A DNA stretch of 64,000 nucleotides from DASUCS01 sp041166745 (GCA_041166745.1 JBEEGH010000033.1:68393-132392); one strand, 5' to 3'; counted from the first letter of the stretch, positions 9,171-18,093 are shown. Notes: generated by a model from the sequence alone, not told the origin. Numbers and translations: made by a program.

Positions 9171-11234
9171 ATGAACGGTTACCGCATCGGGTGCGATGTC
9201 GGCGGCACGTTCACCGACCTGATCTGCGTCACTCCGGCGGGCGAGGTCGTGCTCGACAAGACGCCGACCACGCTCGACGATCAATCGATCGGCGTGATGA
9301 ACGGTATGCGGCAGCTCGCCGAGCGCTTCGGCCTGTCGCTCGAGGAGTTCTGCCATCAGCTCGAGATCGTCGTGCACGGAACCACGACGGCGGACAACAC
9401 CATGATCGAGATGAACGGCGCCCCGACGGGCCTCCTCGTGACGCGAGGTCACCGCGACGAGATCGAGATGCGCCGGGTGCACAAGGAGGAGATCTGGGAT
9501 CCGTCGTACCCTGCGCCCGAACCGATCGCCCGGCGCCGAGTCCGCATTCCGATCCCGGAACGCTGCGCCTACGACGGCGAGGTCCTGCAGGAGCTCGACG
9601 AGGACGCCGTGCGCGCCGGTATCCGCCGGCTCAGGCAGTTCGGCTGTACGTCGATCGCGGTGATGTACCTGTTCTCGTTCGTGAACCCCGCGCACGAGCG
9701 CCGCACGCTCGAGCTCATCCGCGAGGAGTATCCCGAGGTCGAGCACGTCTCGCTCTCGCATGAGGTGATGTCCGCCGGGCCGGAATTCGAGCGCGTGTCG
9801 ACCACGTTGGTGAATGCATATGTCGCTCCGAAGATCGCGCGCTACACGTCGCACCTCGTCGAGTCCCTGCGCTCCGCTGGCTTTGCCGGGTCCGTGCTGA
9901 TCATGCAGGCGACCGGAGGCGTGATGCCTCCCGACTACGTCGCCAAGAAAGCCGTGACCTTGCTCGGCTCTGGCCCGACCGGAGGCGTGATGGGCTCCGC
10001 CGTCGCCGCGACGGCCGCAGGCGCACCCGACTTCGTCGCCGTCGACATGGGCGGTACGTCGTTCGACATCTGCCTCGTGCGGGGCGGACGGCCCGAGGTG
10101 AAGACCGATCGCAACTGGCGCTACCGCTACTACATCGGCATCCCGATGGTCGACGTGCGATCGGTCGGCGCCGGGGGCGGCTCCATTGCGCGCGTGCGAC
10201 AAGGGGCATTGCTCGTCGGACCGGAGTCGGCGGGATCGTCGCCCGGCCCGGCGTGTTACGGACGGGGCGGAACGCACGCCACCGTCACCGATGCCGACGC
10301 CGTGCTCGGCTACCTGCCGATCGACAACTTTGCGGGCGGGCGCATGACGCTCGACGTCGACGCCGCGCGCGCTTCCATCGCCCGTGATGTGGCCGAGCCG
10401 CTCGGCATCGAAGCCGTCGAGGCGGCTTGGGGGATCGAGCGAATCGTGAACGCGAACATGGCCAACGCCACGCGGCGCGTGCTGTCGTCGTATGGTGCGG
10501 ATCCACGCGACCTCGCGGTGATCGCGTACGGCGGCAACGGACCGTTGCACGCGTGCGCGCTCGCCACCGAGCTCGGCGCCGCTCGCGTGCTCGTCCCGAA
10601 GGCCGCGCCCGCGTTCTCGGCACTCGGTCTCCTGGTGGCCGACTACGTGGTCGACGTGCTGCGCTCGTACGTCGTGCCCATCAGCCAGGTCGAGGTCGAG
10701 CGCCTGCGCGGTTTGATGGCCGAGGTGGCCGATGAGGTCGACAAGGAGCTCGCGCCGGCCGGTCTCCCCGAAGGCGCGGCCCACACCGAGCTGTACGTGC
10801 AGATGGCCTACGGCGGCCAGAACTCCGACATGTCGGTGCCCTGCCCCGAGGGCCTCTCCCTCAACGCCACCGGGTTGCTCGACCTCACACAGCGCTTCCA
10901 CGATCTGCACGAGTCCGATCGCGGGTTCGCGTTCCGTAACCAGCAACCACAGGTTCGCGGTGTGCGACTGATCGCGCGAGGCGAGACGACGAAGCCGGGG
11001 CATCTCGCCGAGCTCGGCACGGTCACCGACGCGGCGGCGGCACAGAAGGGGTCGCGACCCGTGTACTGGGGCACCGAGTTCGTCGACACGCCGGTCTTCG
11101 ACGGACGGGTGCTCGGCGCCGGTGCCTCGATCGAAGGGCCCGCGCTCATCGAGGAGGCGTTCACGGTCGTCGCCGTCGCCCCTGGATGGCGTTGCGAGCT
11201 CGATGTCCACGGCTCGTACGAGCTCACGCACTAG
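9171..11234 (+). CDS. Hydantoinase A / oxoprolinase family protein (HyuA-like)
   Basis: A 687-aa partner of the preceding HyuB protein. It has the N-terminal ASKHA nucleotide-binding signature IGCDVGGTFTDLI, HGTTTADN near residue 74, and the second phosphate loop VDMGGTSFD near 292, so it should bind and hydrolyse ATP to activate a cyclic amide or ketone substrate. It ends one base before the next gene. The start is ambiguous: ATG 9171 gives the usual family N-terminus, while GTG 9150 has a better-spaced GGAG. The 97-base gap after hyuB holds a GC-rich run and a small 6-bp hairpin (9143-9157). Confidence 0.85.
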   Translation: MNGYRIGCDVGGTFTDLICVTPAGEVVLDKTPTTLDDQSIGVMNGMRQLAERFGLSLEEFCHQLEIVVHGTTTADNTMIEMNGAPTGLLVTRGHRDEIEMRRVHKEEIWDPSYPAPEPIARRRVRIPIPERCAYDGEVLQELDEDAVRAGIRRLRQFGCTSIAVMYLFSFVNPAHERRTLELIREEYPEVEHVSLSHEVMSAGPEFERVSTTLVNAYVAPKIARYTSHLVESLRSAGFAGSVLIMQATGGVMPPDYVAKKAVTLLGSGPTGGVMGSAVAATAAGAPDFVAVDMGGTSFDICLVRGGRPEVKTDRNWRYRYYIGIPMVDVRSVGAGGGSIARVRQGALLVGPESAGSSPGPACYGRGGTHATVTDADAVLGYLPIDNFAGGRMTLDVDAARASIARDVAEPLGIEAVEAAWGIERIVNANMANATRRVLSSYGADPRDLAVIAYGGNGPLHACALATELGAARVLVPKAAPAFSALGLLVADYVVDVLRSYVVPISQVEVERLRGLMAEVADEVDKELAPAGLPEGAAHTELYVQMAYGGQNSDMSVPCPEGLSLNATGLLDLTQRFHDLHESDRGFAFRNQQPQVRGVRLIARGETTKPGHLAELGTVTDAAAAQKGSRPVYWGTEFVDTPVFDGRVLGAGASIEGPALIEEAFTVVAVAPGWRCELDVHGSYELTH

Positions 11235-11843
11235 ATGCCGGCTCATTTCAGCGGGGCGGATCTCGCAATCGTCGCGGCGGCTGTCGATCGGCTCATCCCA
11301 CCCGACGATGCCGGGTGCCCGGGCGCGGCGGCGGCAGGGGTACCCGACTACATCGACACGTTCCTCGGCGCGTTCACGTTCGATCCGCCCCGCATCTTTG
11401 CCGGGGGCCCGTTCTCGGGCCGGTGGGGCGGCGAGGCCAGCTTCGACAACTGGCTGCCGCTCGGACCGATGGAAGAGCTGGCTTGGCGGACGCGCATCGA
11501 AGGCTCCGGCGGCCGGACCGAGCGTGAATTCAACGGCGCCGTCCTCGGCCTGCAACAGATCTATCGCGATGGCATCGCTGCGCTCGGCGCGGACTTCGCC
11601 GACGTCGAGGGCACCGAACAAGACCTGCGGCTGAACGCGTTGCCCGAGTTCAAGCGGCTGCTCTACCAACACGCGTGTGAGGGCATGTACGGCGATCCGG
11701 TCTACGGCGGCAACCGCGATGAGGTCGGTTGGACGATGATCGGCTGGCTGGGCGACATCCAACCGCGCGGGTACACGAAGGAAGAAGTCGAGAGCCGCGA
11801 GAAGCTCGAGATCCGTCCCCCGAACGGCAATTCCAGTGCATAG
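11235..11843 (+). CDS. Gluconate 2-dehydrogenase subunit 3 family protein
   Basis: A 202-aa small subunit of the type that accompanies FAD-dependent GMC dehydrogenases (gluconate, sorbose or steroid dehydrogenases). The N-terminal segment LAIVAAAVDRLIPPDDAGCPG is typical. Members usually carry a Tat signal; none is seen here, so the complex is probably cytoplasmic or exported by hitch-hiking. The ATG directly follows the HyuA stop codon, and the GMC flavoprotein comes next, which supports a two-subunit dehydrogenase. The TAG stop lies inside the left arm of a long hairpin. Confidence 0.8.
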   Translation: MPAHFSGADLAIVAAAVDRLIPPDDAGCPGAAAAGVPDYIDTFLGAFTFDPPRIFAGGPFSGRWGGEASFDNWLPLGPMEELAWRTRIEGSGGRTEREFNGAVLGLQQIYRDGIAALGADFADVEGTEQDLRLNALPEFKRLLYQHACEGMYGDPVYGGNRDEVGWTMIGWLGDIQPRGYTKEEVESREKLEIRPPNGNSSA

Positions 11844-11873
11844 CAACACAAAAATGTGTTGCTATGCACTGGA
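11832..11873. repeat. Stop-codon-embedding hairpin, copy 1
   Basis: Perfect 19-base arms (11832-11850 and 11855-11873) with an AAAA loop. The left arm contains GCATAG, whose TAG is the stop codon of the subunit-3 gene (11841-11843). A second element of the same layout, also preceded by AATTCC and also supplying the stop codon TAG, occurs at 22206-22245 on the other strand. It may act as a terminator or a transcript-stabilising 3' hairpin, and it would separate the subunit gene from the GMC gene. Confidence 0.75.
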
Positions 11874-11890
11874 TTTGGACGGAGTGCGTT

Positions 11891-13612
11891 GTGGCTGATC
11901 TCGATTGTGATGCGGTCATCGTCGGGTCGGGGCCGGGCGGGTCGACGTTCGCCGACGTGCTCACTGCCGCCGGATGGTCGGTGATCGTGCTCGAGAAGGG
12001 CCGCAACCACCTCATCTCGCTCGAGCCGCCGTTCGAACCGTCTGGCGACCTGTCGAATGACGAGATCAAGTTCCTGCGCCGGCACTTCCTCGGGCCGGAT
12101 CCATTCCTCGAACCCCGCACCTACCGTCGTACTGCGGCCGACGGCGAGCGTCTCTTCACCGGCGAGGTCAACAGCCTGCCCACGACCGTCGGCGGTGGCG
12201 GCTTCCACGCCGACGGCAAGCTCCCCCGCTTTCGCGAGGAGGACTTCCACCTGCTCTCGGCTCGCGGCCCGATCGACGGCGCGACGATCGCAGACTGGCC
12301 CATCGAGTACGACGAGCTGGAGCCGCACTACGCGATCGCCGAGCGGCTGATCGGCACCGCGGGCGACGCCGGCAAGAACCCGTTCGAAGCGTGGCGCAGC
12401 GGTCCGTACCCGATGCCTCCGGGGCCCGACATGTTCGGCGCGATCCTCACGTCGGAAGCCGCAGAGAAGCGAGGACTGCATCCGTACCGCGCGCCGACGG
12501 GCGTGAACTCGATCTTCTACGACGACCGTCCGCCCTGTAACAACTGCGGGTTCTGCGGGCACTTCGGTTGCCCGATCCACGCGAAGGGTGATCCCATTTC
12601 GTCGCTGCGACGGGCGCTCCGTACCGGAAGGTGCGAAGTGCGGCCCGAGTCGTACGTGAAAGAGATCGTGCTCGACGCCAGCGGCCGGCGCGCCACTGGC
12701 GTGCGGTATCTCGACATCGCGAACGGCAACGCCGAGCGCGAGGTACGGGCGTCGCACGTCGTCGTCGCGGGCGGCGCGTTCGAGACACCGCGCCTGTTAC
12801 TGCGCTGCGGCGTCGGCAATTCGTCCGATCTCGTGGGCCGCAACCTGACGTACCACTTCCAGACCTTCTCGGTCGGCATCTTCCCGTTCTCGATTCACGG
12901 TGAGCGGGGCCGCAGTGTCACGCACCACCACGACGACTTCATCGTGCCCGGCCCGGATGAGATGGCCGCCGCCCGAGCGGCGGGCCTGCCCTGGATTCGT
13001 GGTGGCACCGTCGAACACGGGGGCGGCGGTACGCCGTTGCAGGAGGCATCGACCTATCCTCCCGGCCCGCAGCACGCGATCTCGATGCGCGACTCGGCCA
13101 TCCGCGATCGCTTGTTCGCGTTCACGTTGCAAGCGGAAGACCTGCCGCAACACGGCAACCGTGTCGACCTCGACCCCACGGTGGTCGACGCGTGGGGCTT
13201 CCCCGCCGGCCGGGTCACCTACGCACCGCACAAACACGAGATCGTGACCTCAGATCACTTCGCTCCGATCCTCGAACAAGTGATGCGGGACGCCGGTGCA
13301 GACTTCGCGTTCTCGACGACGTCACCGCCTCAAGGCGACCTCGACCTGTTCGACATCAGCCCGCTCGGTGTCGCGCCGGCGTCGCGACACACGATGGGCA
13401 CCTGCCGCATGGGTGACGACGCGCGTACGTCGGTGGTCGACGGCGATGGCCGTTTCCACGACGTGGAGAACATGCTGTGCGCCGACTCTTCGGTGTTCGT
13501 GACATCGTCGGGCTACAACCCCACGCTGACACTCGTTGCGCTCGCTCACCGCGCTGCCTGCAAGCTCGCGGGCGTGGACGTCGAGCCGACGACGCCGATG
13601 GACTTCTCGTGA
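11891..13612 (+). CDS. GMC family FAD-dependent oxidoreductase
   Basis: A 573-aa flavoprotein. Residues 8-14 carry the ADP-binding GSGPGGS, followed by VIVLEKG. A cysteine-rich stretch CNNCGFCGHFGCP lies near residue 217. The C-terminal signature holds HTMGTCRMG and then LCADSSVFVTSSGYNPTLT, typical for the catalytic part of GMC dehydrogenases that oxidise a hydroxyl on sugars, sugar acids or sterols. GTG 11891 is chosen because GGAG precedes it by six bases; an upstream extension would run through the hairpin. With the subunit-3 gene it probably forms a membrane-linked dehydrogenase, though no cytochrome subunit is adjacent. Confidence 0.85.
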   Translation: MADLDCDAVIVGSGPGGSTFADVLTAAGWSVIVLEKGRNHLISLEPPFEPSGDLSNDEIKFLRRHFLGPDPFLEPRTYRRTAADGERLFTGEVNSLPTTVGGGGFHADGKLPRFREEDFHLLSARGPIDGATIADWPIEYDELEPHYAIAERLIGTAGDAGKNPFEAWRSGPYPMPPGPDMFGAILTSEAAEKRGLHPYRAPTGVNSIFYDDRPPCNNCGFCGHFGCPIHAKGDPISSLRRALRTGRCEVRPESYVKEIVLDASGRRATGVRYLDIANGNAEREVRASHVVVAGGAFETPRLLLRCGVGNSSDLVGRNLTYHFQTFSVGIFPFSIHGERGRSVTHHHDDFIVPGPDEMAAARAAGLPWIRGGTVEHGGGGTPLQEASTYPPGPQHAISMRDSAIRDRLFAFTLQAEDLPQHGNRVDLDPTVVDAWGFPAGRVTYAPHKHEIVTSDHFAPILEQVMRDAGADFAFSTTSPPQGDLDLFDISPLGVAPASRHTMGTCRMGDDARTSVVDGDGRFHDVENMLCADSSVFVTSSGYNPTLTLVALAHRAACKLAGVDVEPTTPMDFS

Positions 13613-14214
13613 CGGAGGTGCTGTTGGCGCAGGGCGACGGAAGGCTCGAAGTGCTCCGAGGCTGCGGCTCGTTCACGCCGAGCGGCGCGGCCTGGCTGCT
13701 GCTCGATCGTGACGACGTCTTCACCACAACGGGCGTGTCCGCGCTGGTCGCGCCCGGCGACACGTTCGACGTCGAAGACGACGTCGAGTGGATCGCCGTC
13801 GTGCGGCCGGGTGCGTCGGTCGACACGCGCACGATCGACGCGACCGAAGTGGTCGTCGAGCAACGGGGCGAAGGGCCGACGGCGCGCACCGTGCGTACCT
13901 ACGTGGGCGAAGGGCCGCTCATCTGCGGCGAGACGATCAACCCGCCAGGAGGGTGGTCGAGCTGGCCACCGCACCGGCACGAGCACGAGGAGGTCTACCT
14001 GTACCGCTTCGACGCGCCTGAGGGATTCGGCGTGCAGATGGTGTACGAAGACGATCCGAGCGAGCCGTCGATCGTCCGCGACGGTCACATCGAGCGCATC
14101 CGCGGGATGTATCACCCGGTGGTGGCGTCGCCGAAGTCGTCGATGCTGTACGTGTGGGCGCTGGCGGGTGAGTCGATGACGCTCACACCCGAGCCCGACC
14201 CGCGCTACACCTAG
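13609..14214 (+). CDS. IolB/KduI-like cupin (5-deoxy-glucuronate isomerase family)
   Basis: A 201-aa protein with the IolB-type metal site: NPPGGWSSWPPHRHEHEEVY holds H122, H124 and E127/E128, and H169 follows in the second part (GMYHPV). IolB isomerises 5-deoxy-glucuronate in inositol breakdown. The protein is shorter than typical IolB (about 270 aa), so the first barrel may be reduced. The GTG start overlaps the GMC stop by four bases (GTGA). Coupling to a GMC dehydrogenase suggests work on a sugar acid or its oxidised product, but other iol genes are not seen here. Confidence 0.7.
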   Translation: MTEVLLAQGDGRLEVLRGCGSFTPSGAAWLLLDRDDVFTTTGVSALVAPGDTFDVEDDVEWIAVVRPGASVDTRTIDATEVVVEQRGEGPTARTVRTYVGEGPLICGETINPPGGWSSWPPHRHEHEEVYLYRFDAPEGFGVQMVYEDDPSEPSIVRDGHIERIRGMYHPVVASPKSSMLYVWALAGESMTLTPEPDPRYT

Positions 14215-14217
14215 GCA

Positions 14218-14949
14218 ATGGACTACCTCGACTCGATTCAGCGCGAGAGCGATGCCTTCTACGCCGCCGCGGCCGGGGCCGACCCGACCCTTGGTGTGCC
14301 GAGCTGCCCGGGTTGGGACATCGCCGATCTGGTGTGGCACCTCGGTGAGGTGCACTGGTTCTGGGCCACCGACATCGAGCTGCGCGCGAGCGATCCGGAA
14401 GCCATCGAGAAGGGCAAGCCGCAACGACCCGCGGACTACCACGAGCTCATCGCGTGGGGCCGATCGCAACTCGAGCGGATGCTGTCGGTGCTCACCGCGA
14501 CACCGGACGACGTCACCGTCTGGACGTGGGCGCTGGAGGAGAAGGATCACACGGTCGGGTTCATCCGCCGGCACCAGGTGCAGGAAGCCGCGGTCCATCG
14601 ATGGGACATGCAGAACGCGGCAACGCAGGCGGCTCCCGATCCGGTCGACCCCGCGGTCGCGGCTGACTCGATCGATGAGCTCTTCAGCTTCACCTTGCCA
14701 TGGGGCGTCAACAAGAAGAAGCCACTCACGGGCTCAGTGCACGTCCACTGCACCGACACCGAGGGCGAGTGGTTCATCCATCCCGACGGCCGCGTCGAAC
14801 GCGTTCACGCTAAGGGCGACGTCGCTGTGCGCGGCACGGCATCCGACCTGCTGCTCGTGCTCTTCACGCGAGTCGGCATCGACACCTTGGAGCTCATCGG
14901 CAACGAGTCACTCGCCCGCAAGCTCGTCGAAGCCATCAACACCGAATAG
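14218..14949 (+). CDS. Maleylpyruvate isomerase (MDMPI)-like / DinB-fold protein
   Basis: A 243-aa protein with the MDMPI N-terminal four-helix bundle: VPSCPGWDIADLVWHLGEVHW (residues 23-43) and HRWDMQNA near 125 give the expected metal-binding histidines. A C-terminal domain follows, as in mycothiol-dependent maleylpyruvate isomerases. Many actinobacterial members use mycothiol in thiol transfer or detoxification; the substrate here is unknown. It starts three bases after the IolB-like gene and is probably the last gene of the hyu-GMC operon. Confidence 0.75.
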   Translation: MDYLDSIQRESDAFYAAAAGADPTLGVPSCPGWDIADLVWHLGEVHWFWATDIELRASDPEAIEKGKPQRPADYHELIAWGRSQLERMLSVLTATPDDVTVWTWALEEKDHTVGFIRRHQVQEAAVHRWDMQNAATQAAPDPVDPAVAADSIDELFSFTLPWGVNKKKPLTGSVHVHCTDTEGEWFIHPDGRVERVHAKGDVAVRGTASDLLLVLFTRVGIDTLELIGNESLARKLVEAINTE

Positions 14950-14952
14950 CGG

Positions 14953-15675
14953 TCAGCAGTTCTCGTAGCCACTGCCAGGGTTGGGGACGTTCGGGATCGA
15001 GGGGTCGACGACCTCGATGTGCACGTGCGGCCATGCGGGGTCGACGACGCGCAACTCGTCGACCTGCGATGCGAACGGCAGCTGCCGGGCGTTGGGCGCG
15101 ATGACCGTTTCACCCTGGACGACGCGATCGCCGTTCCCGACGTTGAGGCCCGTGATGTGCAGCACCTTCACGCGCCACCCCGGATGATCGTCCGGCTCGA
15201 TGTTGATGAAGTAGTCGAACAACCCGCAGTAGAGGTCGTAGCTTCCCGAGCTCACGACGACTCCGGACACCGGCGCGCGGATCTCGGATTCTGGATCGAC
15301 GACCACATCCGCCGCGCTCTGCGGATCCGACAGACGGTCGCGGGTTTCCATCGGAGTCGCCGGGATGCCGGTGGCCAGCGCTTCGATGCGACGCGCTCCC
15401 TCGTTGTTCGACTGGTGGAAGCCGATGCGCTCGACCCGCGGCGAGGGGTAGTGCAACGTCACGTCGTCCGCCACCCCGAAGGCGATCCACTGCTGTTCGA
15501 TGACGACGCGAGTCGGAGGCGGCGGGGCTGTGGTCGTTGTCGGCTCGGTCGTCGTCGTGGTCGTGGTCGTGGTCGTGCTGGCTGAGGTGGTCGTCGAGAC
15601 GGGCGCCGTGGTTCCGCCGGCGGAAGCGCACGCCGTCAGCAGGAGCACCAAGACACATGCGGCGGCCCGGCTCAT
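14953..15675 (-). CDS. Lipoprotein with threonine-rich linker and LytM/M23-like domain
   Basis: A 240-aa product. The signal peptide ends in the lipobox LLTAC, so Cys16 should be lipidated on the outer face of the membrane. Residues 20-55 are a Thr/Pro linker encoded partly by short tandem ACC/ACG repeats (about 15545-15585). The rest resembles a degenerate M23 (LytM) peptidase: IRAPVSGVVVSSGSYDLYCG and, near the end, HVHIEV, which matches the second HxH metal motif. The first zinc ligands are not obvious, so it may bind peptidoglycan or activate an amidase without being a protease itself. It diverges from the reductoisomerase-like gene. Confidence 0.65.
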   Translation of the reverse strand: MSRAAACVLVLLLTACASAGGTTAPVSTTTSASTTTTTTTTTTEPTTTTAPPPPTRVVIEQQWIAFGVADDVTLHYPSPRVERIGFHQSNNEGARRIEALATGIPATPMETRDRLSDPQSAADVVVDPESEIRAPVSGVVVSSGSYDLYCGLFDYFINIEPDDHPGWRVKVLHITGLNVGNGDRVVQGETVIAPNARQLPFASQVDELRVVDPAWPHVHIEVVDPSIPNVPNPGSGYENC

Positions 15676-15690
15676 CGCCTCCAGGTTACG

Positions 15691-15696
15691 TAGGGT
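15691..15696 (+). promoter_or_regulatory. -10 box TAGGGT, leaderless promoter
   Basis: TAGGGT is six bases before the ATG at 15703, with no Shine-Dalgarno sequence. It fits the leaderless arrangement seen at other operon heads. Confidence 0.4.
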
Positions 15697-15702
15697 TCGG
15701 CA

Positions 15703-16677
15703 ATGAGCGAGATCGTCTATGAGAGCGATGCTGACCTCAGCGCGATTGCCGGACAGTGCGTCGCCGTTGTGGGCTATGGGAACCAGGGCCGTTCGTGGGC
15801 GCTGAACCTCCGGGATTCTGGGGTGGATGTGGTCGTGTGCGTACGGGCCGACGACACCCGCGCCAGCGCGGAGGCCGACGGGTTCGCGACCAGCGACGTA
15901 GAGGCGGCAAGCGACGCCGACGTCATCTGTCTGCTCGTGCCCGACGACATCATCTCGACACTGCCGATCACCCCGCGGGCCGACTCGTTGGTGATCGTCG
16001 CGAGCGGTTACACACTCGCGTTCGGGCGGCTCACTCCGCCCGGCGACGCCGGGATGGTCGCGCCCCGGATGCTCGGGCCGGAGGTGCGCCGGTGTTACGA
16101 GGAAGGTGTCGGCTTCATCACCGCAGTCGGTGTCGAGCGCGACGAAACCGGTACGGCACGGGCCCGAACGCTGGCAATCGCCAAGGCGATCGGTGGTCTG
16201 CGGCAAGGGGCGCTGCCGTTGACGCCGATGCAGGAAGCGGTCCTCGATCTCGGCGTCGAGCAGGCACTCTCGCCCATCCTCCGAAAGGTCAACGAGTCAT
16301 TCATCGGCGTGATGATGGAGCACGGAATCCCCATCGAAGCGATCCTCACCGAACTGTTCCTTTCGGGCGAGGTCGAGCGCACCTATCGACTCGTGCGGCT
16401 CGAAGGCGGCGCGGCGCAGACGTTGCATCACTCACCGACGAGTCAATACGGCCAGCTCTCGCGGGTCGGCCGGTACGACCATCTCGATGTCGCCGCGACG
16501 ATCCGGGAGCTCATGGAGGACATCACGTCGGGACGTTTTGCCGACGAGTGGGACGCTGAGCGTGAAGCCGGCTACCCGGTGCTCGAAGCACTGCGCAGCA
16601 AAGCGCTGGCTCCCGAGATCCTCGAGTTCGAGGAAGACATGCGTACGAAGCTCGGCGAGCGAGCCGTACGCCACTGA
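15703..16677 (+). CDS. Ketol-acid reductoisomerase-like (IlvC family) protein
   Basis: A 324-aa IlvC-type protein. The Rossmann start VAVVGYGNQGRSWALNLRDSG and the segment VAPRMLGPEVRR (where IlvC has APKGPG) mark the family, which reduces and isomerises acetohydroxy acids in branched-chain amino acid synthesis. However, the IlvC metal-site segment (DLFGEQ) reads LPLTPMQEAVLDLGVEQ here, and no ilvBN genes are nearby. It may act on another substrate, or be a secondary copy. It stands alone, convergent with the DinB-like gene four bases away. Confidence 0.7.
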   Translation: MSEIVYESDADLSAIAGQCVAVVGYGNQGRSWALNLRDSGVDVVVCVRADDTRASAEADGFATSDVEAASDADVICLLVPDDIISTLPITPRADSLVIVASGYTLAFGRLTPPGDAGMVAPRMLGPEVRRCYEEGVGFITAVGVERDETGTARARTLAIAKAIGGLRQGALPLTPMQEAVLDLGVEQALSPILRKVNESFIGVMMEHGIPIEAILTELFLSGEVERTYRLVRLEGGAAQTLHHSPTSQYGQLSRVGRYDHLDVAATIRELMEDITSGRFADEWDAEREAGYPVLEALRSKALAPEILEFEEDMRTKLGERAVRH

Positions 16678-16681
16678 TCGG

Positions 16682-17260
16682 TCACGCGGGCGCGGGCGGT
16701 TCCCACGGCTGCATCCACGGCGTCGGCGGCCACTGCTCGGCGGCCGCCATCAACGGGAAGGCGGAGGCACCGTCCAACGATTCGCGCACGATGTCGCCGT
16801 GCCCGGCATGGCGGGCGGTCTCCTGGATCACGTGCAGCAACACCCACCGCACCGACCAGGCGTCGATGTCGTCGGGGAACCACGGAACACCCTTCGGCAC
16901 GGGCACCGCCTGTGCGAGATCGTCGATGCCTGCGATGACCCGTTCGGTCTCGGCCGCGACACCGTCGTAGGCAGCAAGCACGTCGGCCAGCGTCTCATCG
17001 GGCCCCATACGAAAGTTCGCCTCGTAGTCCGTCGGTGAGCCCTCCGGGCCGCGCTGCATCACCATGTCGATCCAGTGCTTCTCGACCGCGGCGACGTGCT
17101 TGATGAGCCCGCCGACGCTCAGTGCGCTGGCCGACGGTGTGGCGCGGGCCTGTTCGTCGGTGAGCCCGTAGGCGGCGATGCGGATCACCGATCGCATCTG
17201 CGCGAGATAGGCGAGCAGACCTTCACGTTCGTCGGCAACGGGAGGAACCATGCCTGGCAT
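16682..17260 (-). CDS. DinB superfamily (DUF664) protein
   Basis: A 192-aa four-helix DinB-fold protein of the DUF664 group, often linked to thiol-dependent (mycothiol or bacillithiol) transferases. The features are DEREGLLAYLAQMRSVI, LSVGGLIKHVAAVEKHW with the first metal histidine, and HVIQETARHAGHGDIVRE with the later ones. ATG 17260 is chosen because a TAGGTT box stands eight bases upstream, as in leaderless genes here. It follows the hotdog-fold gene by eleven bases. Confidence 0.75.
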   Translation of the reverse strand: MPGMVPPVADEREGLLAYLAQMRSVIRIAAYGLTDEQARATPSASALSVGGLIKHVAAVEKHWIDMVMQRGPEGSPTDYEANFRMGPDETLADVLAAYDGVAAETERVIAGIDDLAQAVPVPKGVPWFPDDIDAWSVRWVLLHVIQETARHAGHGDIVRESLDGASAFPLMAAAEQWPPTPWMQPWEPPAPA

Positions 17261-17268
17261 GGCGAGCG

Positions 17269-17274
17269 AACCTA
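17269..17274 (-). promoter_or_regulatory. -10 box TAGGTT, internal leaderless promoter
   Basis: TAGGTT lies eight bases before the ATG at 17260; its first three bases are the TAG stop codon of the upstream gene (17272-17274). It could give the DinB-like gene its own transcript within the operon. Confidence 0.35.
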
Positions 17275-18081
17275 CTGCACCTGGCGGGGAGCGTAGATAG
17301 CGGTGTGTGTGATTCGCGTCGCCAGTCCGTCGGCAACGATCACGGCAACGTCGAGCGTGACGAATCGGTGGCCTTTGTGTTCCCACTCCGCGGTCACGAT
17401 CGCGCTCGTCGAGACGGAGTCGCCGTCGTTCACCAGCCGGTGATGCTGTGCTGCCGATTCGACGTGGATCCACGGCCCCAGTCGAACGTTGCGCGACAAG
17501 ACATAGTTCGCGTCGCGCAGCACCCATCCGGGATGCGCAACTCGCGCTGTGCGATACAACGACAGCGTCTCGCGCACGTCGTCGAGGTACTCATCCGCTC
17601 GGTCGGCGTGGAACCCGTGGCGATTCAACCCGAACTGGCGACCCACGGGCAGCGTCGTCGGCGATGCGACCGGAGGAGACTCGGCCTGCAACACCTCCAT
17701 CCACCGATCGATGGCCGGAGGCTCGGGCCCGAGGCGAGGCAGTGACGCTTCGCCGGTCGCACACACGTCGTCGTCGGAGTTGCGGAGCTCCAGGCGCGTG
17801 CGCACGCCGTCGTCGTCCTCGCCCTGGTCAAGGGGCAGGACTCGAATGGTGTCGCCTTCGTAGACCGGCCGCGAAAACCGCGCCTGCATCGTGCCACGCT
17901 CGAGCCAATCGAGACCCCACGCTTCTGCCGGCGGATGGGTGAGGTACGCGTACAGATCGACGCCGGGAACGAGACCCCCGCCGAAGCCGAACCGTCGCGC
18001 CACCTCGTCGTCGTGGATCTTGTTGCCCGAGTGGGTGGCGGTGTTGTGGGCCTGCAGCTCCCAACTGGCCAACATCGTCAT
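17272..18081 (-). CDS. Hotdog-fold (MaoC-like dehydratase/thioesterase) protein
   Basis: A 269-aa protein with two hotdog-like halves. The first has FGFGGGLVPGVDLYAYLTH, ARFSRPVYEGDTIRVLP and a GEASLPR strand, as in MaoC-like and FAS1 beta dehydratase domains. The second half (from about 150) holds the paired pattern VHVESAAQHHRLVNDGD. The MaoC Asp/His hydratase motif is not clear, so it may be a thioesterase or an acyl-binding protein. It sits in the leftward operon fadD-fadE-acetyltransferase-hotdog, which suggests work on an acyl-CoA. Confidence 0.6.
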   Translation of the reverse strand: MTMLASWELQAHNTATHSGNKIHDDEVARRFGFGGGLVPGVDLYAYLTHPPAEAWGLDWLERGTMQARFSRPVYEGDTIRVLPLDQGEDDDGVRTRLELRNSDDDVCATGEASLPRLGPEPPAIDRWMEVLQAESPPVASPTTLPVGRQFGLNRHGFHADRADEYLDDVRETLSLYRTARVAHPGWVLRDANYVLSRNVRLGPWIHVESAAQHHRLVNDGDSVSTSAIVTAEWEHKGHRFVTLDVAVIVADGLATRITHTAIYAPRQVQ

Positions 18082-18093
18082 GTCAGCAGCCTG

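Noticed and set aside
9018..11849. A 943-residue open frame antisense to hyuA
   Set aside because: High-GC coding DNA leaves long open antisense frames. The product is Arg/His/Asp-rich, has no recognisable domain, and runs across the hyuA and subunit-3 genes, which have clear motifs.
15528..15590. Short tandem repeats resembling a VNTR
   Set aside because: They encode the threonine run of a lipoprotein linker and follow from codon repetition. Strand slippage is possible but there is no sign of it here.
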